A stretch of 64,000 nucleotides of DNA from Saturnia japonica (taxonomy: Eukaryota > Arthropoda > Insecta > Lepidoptera > Saturniidae). The stretch spans positions 744,001-808,000 of the forward strand of contig CM065313.1 in assembly GCA_033032175.1 (NCBI GenBank), given 5' to 3'. The notes under the pieces are model-generated. The model was not told the origin of the DNA, did not search any database, and worked only from the letters and a program-made list of their open reading frames with translations. The position numbers were made by a program, and so were the translations under genes. This document shows positions 1-12,447 of this stretch, piece after piece (positions within the stretch are counted from its first letter, which is position 1; each line of letters opens with the position of its first letter).

Positions 1-291
1 CTTAGGGGCACAGAGAGAAAAAAACAAAGAGAAATAAATATGTACGTTAATAAAAAAAAATATTGCGATTTAATAAAAATGATGCCCTAAAATATTGTGA
101 CATAAAAAAATTGTAGGTATCTATTGTTGCCCGTATACGTAATTTTCTCAACAACTTACATACAACAGATTATTACAAATTCTTCACTAAAATTAACCTC
201 TAATAACATAATATATCGATATACAGGAAATATTTACAAATATGTTTGTAACTAACTAATGCAATGACGTCTGGTTTTAAATGAACTCGGA
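1..291. other. 3' flank of the hydroxylase gene
   Basis: This stretch follows the stop codon of the minus-strand gene and probably holds its 3' untranslated region. On the minus strand an ATTAAA variant poly(A) signal lies at 69-74, about 220 bases past the stop. No canonical AATAAA is seen on that strand between the stop and the window edge. No open frame or repeat is recognised. Confidence 0.4.
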
Positions 292-3200
292 TCAGTTTGG
301 TTTGTTTTCAAGCATAGCCTTCCCTACAGCTGAACCTCTATCCGGTATTTCTCCGTGGAAAGTTTCCTCCGTATAAACACGATTTGCTTTTCTTATTGTC
401 CCATGCAACTGAAAAATACATTCATTTTTTAAACTTCGCATTTGAGTTCTATCAATTCGTTTTTACATTGTGTTTATATGATTTCAACTTAATTTTACGT
501 AACTGACTCATAAAATAATTCATTCGTCAAGAAAAGATCGCAGATCTCATTTACCCTACATTGTTATAATTAAATTAGGTTAGTACTACGTACTACCACT
601 AATTGAAAAAATAACTCTAGATTATGACATCAATGCCACTCAAGCCAGCACTACAGCCAAGCTTTTTAATTACACGGCTGTTTTTGTTCGGATTTGCTCA
701 TCTAAATATACGAGAAAATCATTGAATGCATTGCAATTACATTGAAATCATCAATTGATTTCAAGTTAAACGTTAATGCAATAAAAATAAAATAATAGTT
801 TCCTGTAATAATTTTGTGTCAATTTCTATGAAGGACAATCAATTACGAGCATAGAAATTATCAAATAATTTAGAACTGTTTCATGCATAAAATAAATACG
901 CACTCTGTCCCACAAAGACATGTTGAATCCAAAGTTACAGTGGAAGAACTCGTGATGTTGATCATGGAACTCAGCGTCCGGTTGCCACGGCTGCCACCAC
1001 TGCGCCTTGAAGTTGATGCCAGAGTGGTCTATGATACCGTGGTAATAGTTGTAAACGAGGACACAATAAAATGGAGCTGCAAAATTTTTTCATAATTAAG
1101 ACGCTATATTAGAGCTTAGATTGGCTAAAAAGATCTAATCCAGAAGAAGGTCCTAATACAAACTATTTCATCCAAGTAGTTTACAATGTAATATAAATTC
1201 AATTAACTCAAAACTACTAGATTTAAACTTGTGATATTAAACTGATTTATACGTTCATAATACGAAATTCTAAGAACATTTTAGTTTACGCTTACAGCGA
1301 AAATTCGTATTAGCTGACAGTGTGGATTGGTTAATTTTTGCTGAACTACGTTCTATTATGGTAATTGAAGCAACAGTGCTTATTAAAAATTTAATTTCTA
1401 TTAGATTAAAATTGAACTAACCCCAGTGCACTGGTATCGTGAACAAAGGTAAATACATCGTGAGTTGTATATGCATCACCTCCACAGGATGTATGGCAGT
1501 AACGGAAAAGGCCGTAGGCTGCTTGTATTTGTGATGGATTTTGTGAAAATGCTTATACATCCAGGGCGTATGGTACAATCTATGAAGAATATACGTCGTG
1601 TAGTCCTTAAAAGAAACACAAGCTCAATTGTAACAGCGTGCCTACATCGTTGTGACTATCACAACTCCAATATCTCATAAAAATATGTTAGTACTTTAAA
1701 CTTAGGAGGAAAATAATTCTAGCTCTTTTTAGGTGGATGGTTAGGCATAGCATAGATACCTAAATTTAATGATAATTGGAATGATGACTCATTAGCATTA
1801 AGTTTGGATGCCATGGCGAAGGTTATAAGTCTGGCTTCTGAAGTTTGCTTGAGTTTTGCAATGAAGGAAAGGATTGCGACAAAACCGAGTATAGAGATAT
1901 TATATAATGTTCACCCGTTTAACTGTACCGCGTCTATTAGTACGTTTCACCAGTTGTACATGAGATCCAGTCCTTTTTTAACAACTGTAACAATTACTTT
2001 GGGATTACAATCAAGCGAAACCCAGTAGCAGTATTTTTTACAAAACACTATTCTGCAGTACCATGATACATTTTTTGGGATAGTTTACTTACTGTGTAGA
2101 TGAAAATAATGGGGAACTGCAAAAAGAACCACAGCCATCCGTATTCATTAAATTTGAAGTAAACAGTGGAAGGGTTTCCATTATATATGTAAGACGCTAG
2201 AAACGCTGAGTAAGTGCAAGCAATAAACAATGACATGCTGCCAAGCATAATCTCGTGCCTCTCCAGTTCTGGTTCGAGCCATTTAGTGGGTTGTATTTTC
2301 CATTCGTGTGCTAGATGTCTTCTTTTCATGTAAAAATACCACTGCGAAAATATAAAAAATAACTTATTTACTTTTTTGCGCTTTATTGTGTCTAACAAAG
2401 GTGCAGGCGTTCCATAATTTCAGTCCATTTTTAACTAATTACATTTATTTAAATATTTAATAGGGAAAGTAAAATCATAGTAGATCTATAGTTAAAATTT
2501 ATTTTACAAAATTACATATAATTATAAGTTTATTAAAATATTTAGTGATGTACAACTGATCAGTTTTCTATTTAAACCATTTCTTTTAAATATACGAAAG
2601 TTATACTCTAACAAAGGCTCTAAGATTTTTTATATGTTGTAGATTATTGAAGTGAAAACTTCTTTAGTCGCGTTGAGCGATTATTGGTAGGGGAAAAACT
2701 TATGGGTTCACGTGAGCTTGGCATCGCCGATGCCTGTCTAAAGTATTTGATAGACTTGGATAATGGATTAAGCCTAATATTTTCGCAATATACGAAGAAA
2801 GCTATAAGATTAGATATAGCGAAGATCACAAATAAATCTTAAATATTTTTTTAATATACCTGTTTCTAAAACTAATTACAAAGCACAATAGTTTCATACA
2901 AGAAAGAAACACGTAAAGCGTATTCAGTAGTTAATTGATGGATAAAAGTAGTTATGAAAACGAATTGAATGAACTATTGTGTGAGTTTCTTCAATGGCAG
3001 TTACTACACCCCACACGCTTTACTATTTAATTCAATGCAAGCATTCAAAGAACTATTTATATATACAACTATATATTTCCTGCTTTTTAGTCTTGTGTGA
3101 GTGAAATTTGACAATCGTTTTTAAGCATCGACAACATTGTTACTGATACATCTAACAACTAACAAGTTAGTTTAAAATCGATCGATAAGAAAGTGATATA

Positions 3201-5137
3201 AATAAAAAAAAAAATGTGTTAAACTATAAAATTAATAAAATTGAAGTGTCGGTTTATAATGTCAAAGTAACAACAGCTTTTTACTGAATACCTATAACAA
3301 AAAACCAATTTTTAACATTTTGATCTGTTTGTCTGTCTTTCTGTCTGTTTGTTTCTGGTGATCTCCGAAACGGATGGACCGATTTTGACGGAATTATCAC
3401 TGATAGATAGCTGATGTTATAAGGGGTAACTTAGCTTACTTTTATTTAGGGTTAATTAGGGGTCCGCGCATATAAAAAAACTGGTCAACTGGTCATGGTG
3501 AATCAATTCAGGCGCTTAAATGACTTGCGCTGAGTAAACCATACGAGATATATCAAATTAATGTACTATATAATTATCTATATTAAAAATAGCTATAAAA
3601 AAGTCAGCGAGATTATATATGTCTATCTTCTAAAATAACCAGGAGCGGGAGAGCAAGGTTCATGCGTGTGCTCAATCGATGTAATTCTGTAGCTTACTCG
3701 AGCGAAACTGCGGGCTAAGCTAGTAATTAAATAAAACATGATTCTCACGTAATACATATTCGTCTAAACATAATTTATCAGAGAAAATGAAATAATATCT
3801 GAAGTGTATTATCACAATTACGTAAAACAGTACAAAACAATATTAGATTTCGCTAAGTCGCAACAAAAAATAATCAGTTATCAGTATTATCTTGGATTCT
3901 TCGAAAGGTTTGTCAGCAAAGTGCGTTTGCACTCGACCGATGATAATGAATTTATAATAATTGATTGATAACAATTTTGCATATAATGAGCTTGATTTAA
4001 CACCTATAATTTCCATAAAAGCACTAACAATTCATCAGTGGTCTGCGATATCTACATTAAAGGAGAAGAGAATTTGGAGACTCTTGGTAAAGAAGGTAAC
4101 AAAAAATTATTACTACCTAAAAAATGCTGCCTATCCCGGTATATCTACATTTTCACAAATACACAAAATACTTCTAAATAATTCATAATTGTAAAAGGAA
4201 TAATGATAATTGTCTTCTTATTTTATCAGAAACAAAATACATTTAATGAAAGTTGGTGTATCTGCATCGCTGGAAATCGTAGATTCGATACGAACGTTTT
4301 CTAACTATGAAAGTTAGAATCGCAAAAGGATATAAATTGATTTAAAAGGCGAGGAAATAATTATTTCTATAGGAGTAGTATAGGAACGATAGTAAACTTA
4401 CATGCAAGAATCCTCCAGCTAAGAAATAAATTGCGAACGAAACAATTTGAGTTGCAAAGAATATCACACCAAAATGCTCTAACTTCATGGCCTCTGTAGT
4501 GAATAACTTGTAAATTTCTTCACTACTCTTATGGTTCCTATTCTGCGTTTCTCCTGCGATCTGCTTTAAAGCTGCCACTAATATTATCATCCATTCTCCT
4601 GTAACATTGTCATATTACTCATTAAATTTCCATGAACTCGAAAAACACTTAATGATATAGTTACGGGTAGACATAACATGTTTTATGCTTATGCATTTAT
4701 ATCGAACTTATTATAAAACGTAAATATTGTACTAATTCTGCAAAAGTATAATATTTGTTTCTAATACATTTACCTTTAAAATTTGATAAAAAGGTCTGTA
4801 TGATCAGAAGATAGAATTGATCGAAATCATGTTTAGACGTAATATTGCTTTAAAAATCAATACTTCTTGAATCGTTCCCAAGGTATATGATACAATGTAT
4901 TACTGTGAAATAATGAATCACTTTACCACGTAATGTAGCTCCGAATGTAAAGAGAGCGAATGTAGCAACGAATGAACTTATGAGTTCTGGTAAGTTTTCA
5001 AACAATTTCTCGAGTGTTTCAGCATAGTTCTCGATCCACTTTACTCCCTCATTTAGTGGGTCCCAGTATTTTGGGTTGCCGCTATTGTGATCTAGAGAGT
5101 GTTTGTTAACTCTTCGTTTTACTTCACCGGTAGTCAT
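292..5137 (-). CDS. Fatty acid hydroxylase/sterol desaturase superfamily membrane protein (FAXDC2-like), six coding exons
   Basis: Model: complement(join(292..408, 904..1076, 1422..1605, 2093..2341, 4402..4598, 4927..5137)), about 376 residues. All introns are GT-AG and phases match at every junction. The ATG at 5137 lies one base inside an exon whose acceptor (cag, 5139-5141) implies an upstream non-coding exon. The family uses a histidine-bound di-iron centre in the ER membrane to hydroxylate or desaturate sterols or fatty acids; the substrate here is unknown. Seen: HRLYH (about 227-231), HKIHH (240-244) and HDQHH (318-322), plus HGIIDH near 293-298; hydrophobic segments near residues 52-80, 112-140, 165-190 and 204-219; a basic-aromatic stretch WYFYMKRRHLAHEW opening exon 3; and WDRLHGT joining exons 5 and 6. 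All histidine boxes are intact, so it is probably functional. Exact orthology (FAXDC2 versus another C-5/C-4 oxidase relative) is not settled. Introns 409-903, 1077-1421, 1606-2092 and 4599-4926 hold nothing recognised. Confidence 0.9.
2342..4401 (-). other. Large intron of the hydroxylase gene
   Basis: This ~2.06-kb intron lies between the exon ending FLAGGFLH (donor GTAAGT read from 4401 downward) and the exon starting WYFYMK (acceptor cag at 2342-2344, after a T-rich tract). It is phase 0. It contains one interspersed repeat (about 3300-3730, listed separately). The short open frames elsewhere in it are AT-rich and unconvincing. Confidence 0.75.
3300..3730 (+). repeat. Lepidopteran-type interspersed repeat inside an intron
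   Basis: It opens with a tgtctgtctttctgtctg-type microsatellite. This is followed by 'tctccgaaacggatggacc' and 'gattttgacggaat', phrases typical of a very common lepidopteran non-autonomous repeat. It ends near 'cgggctaagctagtaa', a gctagt terminus shared with other copies here. Class is uncertain; Helitron-like origin is an inference. Confidence 0.5.
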
Positions 5138-5850
5138 TCTGAAAAAGGACCAAAGAAGGAAAGGATGTTTAAGTCCAGCTTTTTTATACCCTAAGTTTTT
5201 TATAGTTTTATAGTTAATGTTATTTTATAACTCATAAACCTAGTTCCTTTTTCTCCCTTTTATACTAGGACCACGCGTATCTCCTGTTCTGGCTTTATAG
5301 TAACCTCTCTCTCGACAATAAACAAAACAAACAAAAAAATTTCGCTATTATATATCTGTTTGATTTTGTGAAGCTATGGGACCATTCCCCAGCTAATATC
5401 TTCATTTATTTCTATAACATCAAATTCTTTAAACGTACCATGAAGTGACAAGCAAGCTGGGTTGACAGAAACAATTAACAATGGATACTCGGTCTTTCGA
5501 TGGCAACCGTAATTTTCTAAGTGTAATATGTTTACTATTAGATAAAGTGGAGTGATTTCCATGCTACGATTAAATAAATTTCTCAACAGTGTATAACTTG
5601 TGACTCACCTCGATATTTCATGTTTGGGGCTCGGTTTTTCTGTACCCAGGAGCCTACCATAAATATTCTTCAATCAGGTGTTATGGTTTTCTGCTAACCT
5701 TGCATTAAGTATAGTATAGATTATAATACTATAAGTATAAAAAAAACTAGTTGAATACTCTTATATTGGTCTGCGGTTAATACCAAAATTGGATAAAGAT
5801 GAAGTCGCTGGATAACAATCCTTCGACTTTTTATATACCGGTGACATCTG
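5138..5850. other. Upstream region of the hydroxylase gene
   Basis: It begins with the splice acceptor just upstream of the start codon, so at least one non-coding 5' exon and the promoter should lie at higher coordinates. I could not place them. A 70-codon minus-strand frame at 5374-5586 has no recognisable motif and is not called as a gene. Confidence 0.35.
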
Positions 5851-6400
5851 TACTAATATATAATATAATAAAGCGGAAAAGTTTTTTGTTTGTTTGTTTA
5901 AACACGCTAACCTCTAGAACTACCAGTCGTATTAAAAAAAAAATATTTTATATGATAGCCAGACTCACGAGTAATAAATAGTATAGGCTATATAACATTA
6001 GGCTACAATTCCCAGCAAGCCTTAAATATAGGTTTTAGTTACGTAAGTTGGAAGTCGATGCCCTTGCGAACTTTTTTATTTGCGTGCGCTGGCTTAATAG
6101 TTAATGATACGTAAATACAATGTTCTACAAAAATATTGGCCATTAGTATTTCTAAAAAAAAAGTCAGCGATAGCATATATTATCTTCAATATAAAACAAA
6201 TTAAGGTTTTCACAAAAAAAAATTAGTTGAAGAATAAAAATTAATTTATGAGCATTATTTTAAGCATGGCATATTAATCCTTACGAAAAAAAAGTTATTT
6301 TATCATAACGAATTTTTTATGAAAATAAACTTTCTCTTTTACAGCATGAATATTTGGACTTATAGTTTGAGAGATAATGCAAAATTAAAATAATTCAACT
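5851..6400 (+). repeat. Interspersed repeat family A, copy 1
   Basis: It starts 'tactaatatataatataat' and 'aagcggaaaag', then 'tttgtttgtttaaacacg', 'gatagccagactcacga' and 'agtataggctat'. It shares the same ordered blocks, including 'gatacgtaaatacaatgttc' and 'ttaatccttacga', with the copy at 32193-32817 in the same orientation. The 3' end is more diverged. No coding capacity; non-autonomous. Confidence 0.65.
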
Positions 6401-7667
6401 CTTGGCTCGGTATATCTTTAGTAGTAGTGGCACGATCGAGCCGTGAGTTGCCGTGATGTGACCATTTGGCCGCCCGATAAAAATGTTGCCTTTATTGAAA
6501 TATTATTTAATTCATCAATCAGAGATTTCTTCTAAATAACATGCGGGTGAAACAACGGAGCAAATCTAATAAAGTTATATAATTATAACTTATTGTTATC
6601 ATTCAAACTATCTATTGATCCAGTTGTTTTTAGATTAAAAATAATTTTCACCTAAACTTGGGATCAAAACAAAACTATCTTACCTTATCGAAAGTCATAA
6701 GCACACGTCTTCCAACAACGATTAATAGGCAACAAATGATTTCTCATATCTGTTTAATTCTAAAAACATATTTTCAAATCTCGAAGATATTTTTACGATA
6801 ATAATGTTCAAGTTGGGAAGTGTATAGCAAATTATTGAACTTCGTTAAGTACACAGTCACGGATCAAAAATACTAAGGTAAAAGAGTTTAAGCAATTTAT
6901 ATTTAGTTGAATTATATTGGTTGACTACGAAACACGGCTTGTTATTGTTGGTATCTATTCAGTCAGGAACTCTGCCACGTACAAACTACATCGCTTAAGC
7001 TTTGGGATTTAATACTAGTTAGTGTACGGGCAGTTTTGAGTCATGCAATACGCCTTCTGGTTCATTGATTCCTCTAATAAAACCGTTTTTCTGTCGCCAA
7101 ACACCAATAAGCGTGTTCTGGCAGCTGCACTTGAGGGCCAGTCTTCCACTATATTTAGCGTCCTAGTATTTATATTTATTCTTATACCTCTTCATTTAAG
7201 ATAAGGTGAGATTGTGGCAATAGCACTAAAACCTAAAACGAAAAAAAAAAAACCTGAGACTGGTGATATAATGTTTAGGTTATAGTAATTAGACTATATT
7301 CCTGATAGAACTGATCAAAAGTTAGCGGTATTTTTTTAAATGTTTTAATTTTAAGAGGCTTCATTACATCCCTGATGACAATGCCAGTCTCATTGAAGAA
7401 GTCAATTTATTAAATAAATTTGTCAATGTTATTAAATTTAGAAGCTAATGAGACAAAATAAATTACCCGGGTCACATTAGAACACAGGTTCGCCCAAAAT
7501 AATATTGATCTCTCCAACTTCACTCAAGGACTCCAATACCATTTTTGGCGCAGTTCCTCGATCTGCACACATTCCCATTAGCGTATGCATTTTAGGAGTG
7601 AATGGTATAGAACGAGGAGTCTTACGCAATCTATTTAGACGGCAGGATGATAAGGTTATTTTTAAAA
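6401..7667. other. Unassigned AT-rich stretch
   Basis: No gene is supported. A coding-like patch lies at about 7455-7660: one frame on each strand stays open for about 50 codons with moderate GC (minus-strand pieces such as NRLRKTPRSIPFTPKMHTLM). I cannot assign it to a family; it may be transposon debris. Confidence 0.3.
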
Positions 7668-8074
7668 ACTGTTAGCCATAAGAGCCCTGGAGCCTCAGGT
7701 TTTACAACTTCATCGAGCTTGAAAATGATAAGATTAAATTGCATCTATGTACATTATACATCGTGTAATTACCAAGTAATGTCTGAAGTTGTGTGTCGGT
7801 ATGAGTCGCAAGCTTAATGCGTTAAATATTTCTTTATAAAGACTCGTCAAAATAGATAGCTGGATAAAATCTAATATTCTTTTTTCTATAATAGCTCGGC
7901 ACATTGACGGTACCGTCCCTGATGTAAACACAACAACTCACCATAGAATTGAGCGCAAGGTGCGTGGGAGCAATAAAAACCTCGATCGTCTTGAGATCGC
8001 GTGGAGCCCGGTAAAGCTGTAAAAGCTATCAGTGGCTCTGTTTTCGGATAGAGCACCTTAGGCTAACTAACAGT
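7668..8074. repeat. Inverted pair of family C repeat ends
   Basis: The left arm 7668-7720 (plus: 'actgttagccataagagccc', then 'ttttacaacttcatcgag') and the right arm 8007-8074 (minus: 'actgttagttagcctaaggt', then 'cttttacagctttaccggg') are diverged inverted copies of the same end sequence as the repeats at 38768 and 31834. Either two fragments were inserted in opposite directions or this is a foldback element with about 290 bp between the arms. Confidence 0.55.
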
Positions 8075-10522
8075 AAGATCCGATCTAACAAAAAAGTGCG
8101 TGAAGAAAGCAGGTCGCGTATCGATAACAAATCGTACACGACGGGGGTTCCCCGGGTCGCGCCGGGGGTCGGTAGAATGGTAGGTCATAGGTGAGCTACA
8201 AGATGGCGGTACCACTAAACGTGTGATGCTATGGTACAATTTGAGTCAAATCACATCTCGAAAAACCTAAGCTAACATGTGTCAGATATTTAAAAATTAA
8301 TTTATAGATGAACATTTAACTGCAATCTCGTTTGATGATAACTAAAGATGTGGATAAAGATGTTAACAAATTAAAGCTAAAGAAAATGGTGATTCTCAAG
8401 CATAGTTTCTGAAATACTCCAATAAGTTTTTAGAGGCAGACTTTCAAATCAAGTATGGATGGTAAGAACACTAGGAAACGCCAAAATCTTACTTTAAGCT
8501 TTGGTTTTCTTTCACTGAAAACTCCAAACTAGTAGTAACTAAAACACCAATCATTGCGTCGACTGGGGAGTTTATTTAATTATTTATTATATTGAATTAT
8601 TTATTTATTTAATTATTTTAATAATTTATTAAAATTAATTGTTTCAAAAAGTTGAAAAATCCTGCTAATAGTCTTGTGTATCTCATGAATGAGTTATTTA
8701 AATGAACTGCTCACATCCGATGATGCAAATTAATTCCTTCACCTCTGCAGATCTTATTCGTTCAGCAGTTCACCACTCACTTCGGCTCGAATGACAGATG
8801 TCAACATGGACCTTCCCTCAAACTCTTTCAAATCACTTATTAAGTGACTACGGCCGTGAGCGAAATCGAGTTGATTCGACATCCCAGTTGCACGTACTAC
8901 CCGCCCGTATTGCCTTCTCTCTCATCTTTATTTCCACGTTTTTCTTTAGATGAACGTCGATATTGGCATTTATTGTAACAGAGCGTAAATTTATTTTTGA
9001 CTGCATAAATAACCATTACAATGTATATTAATGTAATAAAAGTACCTTAGAAGTATCGTTTTAAAATTCGTACATATTGTTTTGATCTTGTCACTCGTTC
9101 GATATTATTTGAATTAAATTGTTTATGAAAAGTTACTGTACTTCGGCTAATACTATATAATAAAAACTTGCTTCAGTAGTAAGTACTAAAGTAATGTACC
9201 GCTATTCTCCATACTGAATACACAGATTTAAGAAAAAGGCAGATGGAGCCTTCAGAACAACAAACGCGGTACATACATTAAGCTCTGTATCCTTGACAAC
9301 TATAGTAAATAACGACTGACCATATGATATGATATGATATAACCATATTACTCGACGTTTCGACCTGGTTGCACAGACCGTGGTCACGAAACAAACTGAA
9401 GTGTTGAAATCTCTTCGTTAGCGTGAGCAGTTTCTATTACCTATCTACCCTCATCATGATACGCTCATCACTATTGGTGATTACCAGATTCCATGCCAAA
9501 AATAATTTTATTCAGTCATCCAGATTGGATGTTCAAAAGATTGCTTCTCTTACAAAAGTAAGACACGTTCCAGACTCGCATATTTATAATTATTATAATG
9601 TATTTACAGAAAACGCGATAATTTCGTCAGTGTTATACATATGCATGCTAAAAGTTACAATTTACTAGCATTTTGAATTTATAATATCATTATTAAGGAA
9701 ACTAGCAATAGTGCATCCACTCATCGCCAAGTGAAATGGTATTATTTTGCCGAACTTTTTTCAAACAACACGCACTTTTTCCATTGACATTGGTCTTTCA
9801 CATAATTGTCATAAATAAAGTTGTTTATCATTAAAAATATCATTGTTATTAGATATCTGTTATGTCTTTAGGACATCGATTGATTTTATCAATATTTATT
9901 GGTCAGGCTGATATTTGATTATACCTATTTTGTACTTATATTTATACCTAATTGTTTCCAGGATCTACCTATTGTAAAGTGTATCAGTAAAAAATCATTA
10001 TAAAATTATATTTAAAATAATAATGTGGTAAGGAAAGGTGATGTTAGAAAAAAAATTTTTTTTAATGTATTAAAATTGTAATTACTTTGGACTGCAATAA
10101 TCACATTTGGTTGGTATAAAAAGAACATTTTGCATCTTAATAATATTTTAATACGTATCCATGAGTACAAAAAAATTATGACAGCGCCCGCTTGCTATCT
10201 ACAACATAGAGTAATAAAGTCCGCTCACTTTACCTAGAGAGTGCAAAACTTGTTATAAGTATCGAAACAATGCGATTCATTTACGCGGGTGTAAGGAAGG
10301 GCACAGGGTAGGGCGTGGTTTGTCCCTTATCTCTAAGTGATGTGCGTTGTCCGCCGGTACGGACATTGTATCGATATATTCGTTGGTGTTAAAAATAACT
10401 TCGACAAATGTTTATTTTACTTCTTTATTATAATAATGATAACATAATTATCTTAACCACTAAATACATAATATATATAATAACAAAAAGTTAAAACATT
10501 TTTCAAGAACCTTCAAATAAAA
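8075..10522. other. Unassigned non-coding stretch
   Basis: A GC-rich patch with 'ggggttccccgggtcgcgcc' lies at about 8140-8175. A nearly pure A/T tract with repeated 'attatttatttaatt' lies at about 8573-8640. A second moderate-GC patch lies at about 8740-8935. Open frames are under 85 codons with no motif. Confidence 0.3.
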
Positions 10523-11685
10523 TTAATTTATTGTAAGTCTGTCTCTTTTCCTAAGATTTTCCGAGTATTTCTTTTCATTGGGAAGATTTTTATTTTTAAT
10601 AAACTGTCTCTTAATTATTTCAGCACTTGAAATATTGATTCCGCTTAACATATGGACATCGGTTTTGTTCATTAAATCTTTCTTTTTCAAGTCTTGAAGT
10701 AAATCCTCCATGCGAAATAATTTACGCTTCAAACGCCTTTGATAGCACTGTAAGCGTTTTATTTTTAATAAATGTTAATGCGATATACGTTCAAGGCATT
10801 CTATACGTGATTTTAGTTTTTTTTGCGAGGAGAATCAATAATCATATCTGGTACAAAACTAGCAGTGACTTCAACATCCATTTCATTTTCATTTTCTTAT
10901 ACAGTTTCCTCAATCTAAAATAAATACAATGAAAATTAAAGTAAGTATAGTTTTATAGTGACACTAACCATGAACAATTAATGACAATATAAATTATAGA
11001 AATTTTTTATAATATTTCTCACATCAAATTTTAACGTAGGTACTGCATTTGGTAATAAATATTGCCTTTTCTTGCTCAAATCAAAACATGATTCCTCAAA
11101 ATGCTGAGAACATATTGTAGTTTGAGGCCCTGGAAACCATCCATCTTTAAGAACTACATTTAACCATTTCTCTTTTGTCTTTGTGTCTTTAGGAAAGCTA
11201 CAAGATCACAAATATTCTCACTGAGTAAATTTCTAAAAATATATAAGTAAATAAATTATATTCATACTAATTCAAATAACTTAAAAATCATATATTATCA
11301 TTACAATATCGAAAACATTATATTAGGTACTAAATATTGTGATAGGAAAAATTAATATTCTTTACTAATGAATATTCAGAAAGAAATTATATTTAGAATC
11401 ATACTTAAAAAAAACAATATTAATTAAATAAGGTAGGACCTAGTCTATATTCATAAAATGCGGTAATAGTCACTCGATACAATCAAGAGTAGGCACAACA
11501 CTACAACGTCTTGAGTAAACTGAACTGCCATGGCGGCGTGTCATCTAATTAATAATTATTTTGACACAAAATAATATTCCATCAGTACTTACACATGAAA
11601 AGAGATACCACTGGATTTCAGGTTTTTCTTTCTACATGTACTTTGTATAATGGTTTTTACAAGTTTTCTGTGCACAATTAGACAT
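10523..11685 (-). pseudogene. Broken THAP-type (P-element-like) transposase
   Basis: Exon 1 (about 11685 to 11593) starts MSNCAQKTCKNHYTK and, after a one-base shift, gives KKNLKSSGISFHV, ending at donor GTAAGT. An acceptor at 11198-11199 opens exon 2 (11197 to 11023): FPKDTKTKEKWLNVVLKDGW, then ICSQHFEESCF and YLLPNAVPTL. Together these give the C2CH zinc-finger layout of a THAP domain: Cx4C, the invariant W, CxxH and the C-terminal P/T motif. A third part (from about 10915) has a premature stop after IEET V, a frameshift, another stop, then a coiled-coil-like stretch and RRLKRKLFRMEDLLQDLKKK, followed by KKYSENLRK, where homology stops at about 10547. The catalytic RNase H-like part is absent. 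The layout matches THAP9/P-element transposases. I infer a dead P-like element, not a host THAP gene, from the truncation and multiple lesions. Confidence 0.72.
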
Positions 11686-12447
11686 TTTGCTTCGTAAAAG
11701 TATTATTTTGACAGAGATAAGCACTGGACGAAACGCGTGAACAGACTGAGCGTAGGTACAGGCGTCGGGGAAGACATACATGAAAAATTCATGTATAGGT
11801 GGTAAGACAGGCGAGACCGTTGTTCTGGTTCTATACTCTAACACGCCGAGTTCATAATTCTATGATCTACAATTTTTATTTCATAATATTAAAGTACGTT
11901 AGAGCTTATTTCGTATATAAACTATTATTCTTAATTGTATATCACAGTGTTTATTGTAATTGATCTTTTTATAACCGATAGTGCTCTGTAAATAAGTTGA
12001 ATTAAGTTTTTTATGCACACAAAATATATACCTACAAATTATTAATTTTGAACAAATATTTAAGCGACATCTGTTTATTTTCTTTATAAGCTTTTTCAAA
12101 TGAGATATAAATAACTGACGTTATATGTACCGGTGTCCAAAATGTATTTCAATATTACCGTTAGATGGCAGTATTTATAAGATTGATATTTGCTGGCTGG
12201 TATACAGTTTTGTTTCTTCCAACATAAAATTATACACGTAAAATGTACTCAAATTAGGTATTTTATTTACTGATTGCTTGAGTATTAAACTTCAATTATT
12301 GTAGGCGCTTATCACTGTGCCCAGCGACGGTGATAATTAATTATGAAACAAAAAATAAGCAGGTAATTAAGGTATGGTGTAGTAAGACAAGAGATACTCA
12401 GAGTTACAAAGAGATGGCACTGTTTTTAGTTAATTTATAAAAGGACA
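11686..12447. other. Flank between the P-like relic and the inverted-repeat element
   Basis: It probably includes the 5' end of the P-like element (moderate GC to about 11860). No terminal inverted repeat could be matched. The rest is AT-rich with no recognised feature. Confidence 0.25.

Noticed and set aside
883..1095. Plus-strand 70-codon frame
   Set aside because: It is the antisense shadow of coding exon 5 of the hydroxylase gene (HDQHH box on the minus strand).
1465..1680. Plus-strand 71-codon frame
   Set aside because: Antisense shadow of exon 4, which encodes HRLYH and HKIHH on the minus strand.
1804..2028. Possible extra exon between exons 3 and 4
   Set aside because: A minus-strand acceptor-like and donor-like pair exists here, but the phase does not fit, and exon 3 joins exon 4 directly in the expected protein order.
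5374..5586. 70-codon minus frame upstream of the hydroxylase start
   Set aside because: No motif, no link to the gene's frame, and no clear splice donor leading into the coding exon.
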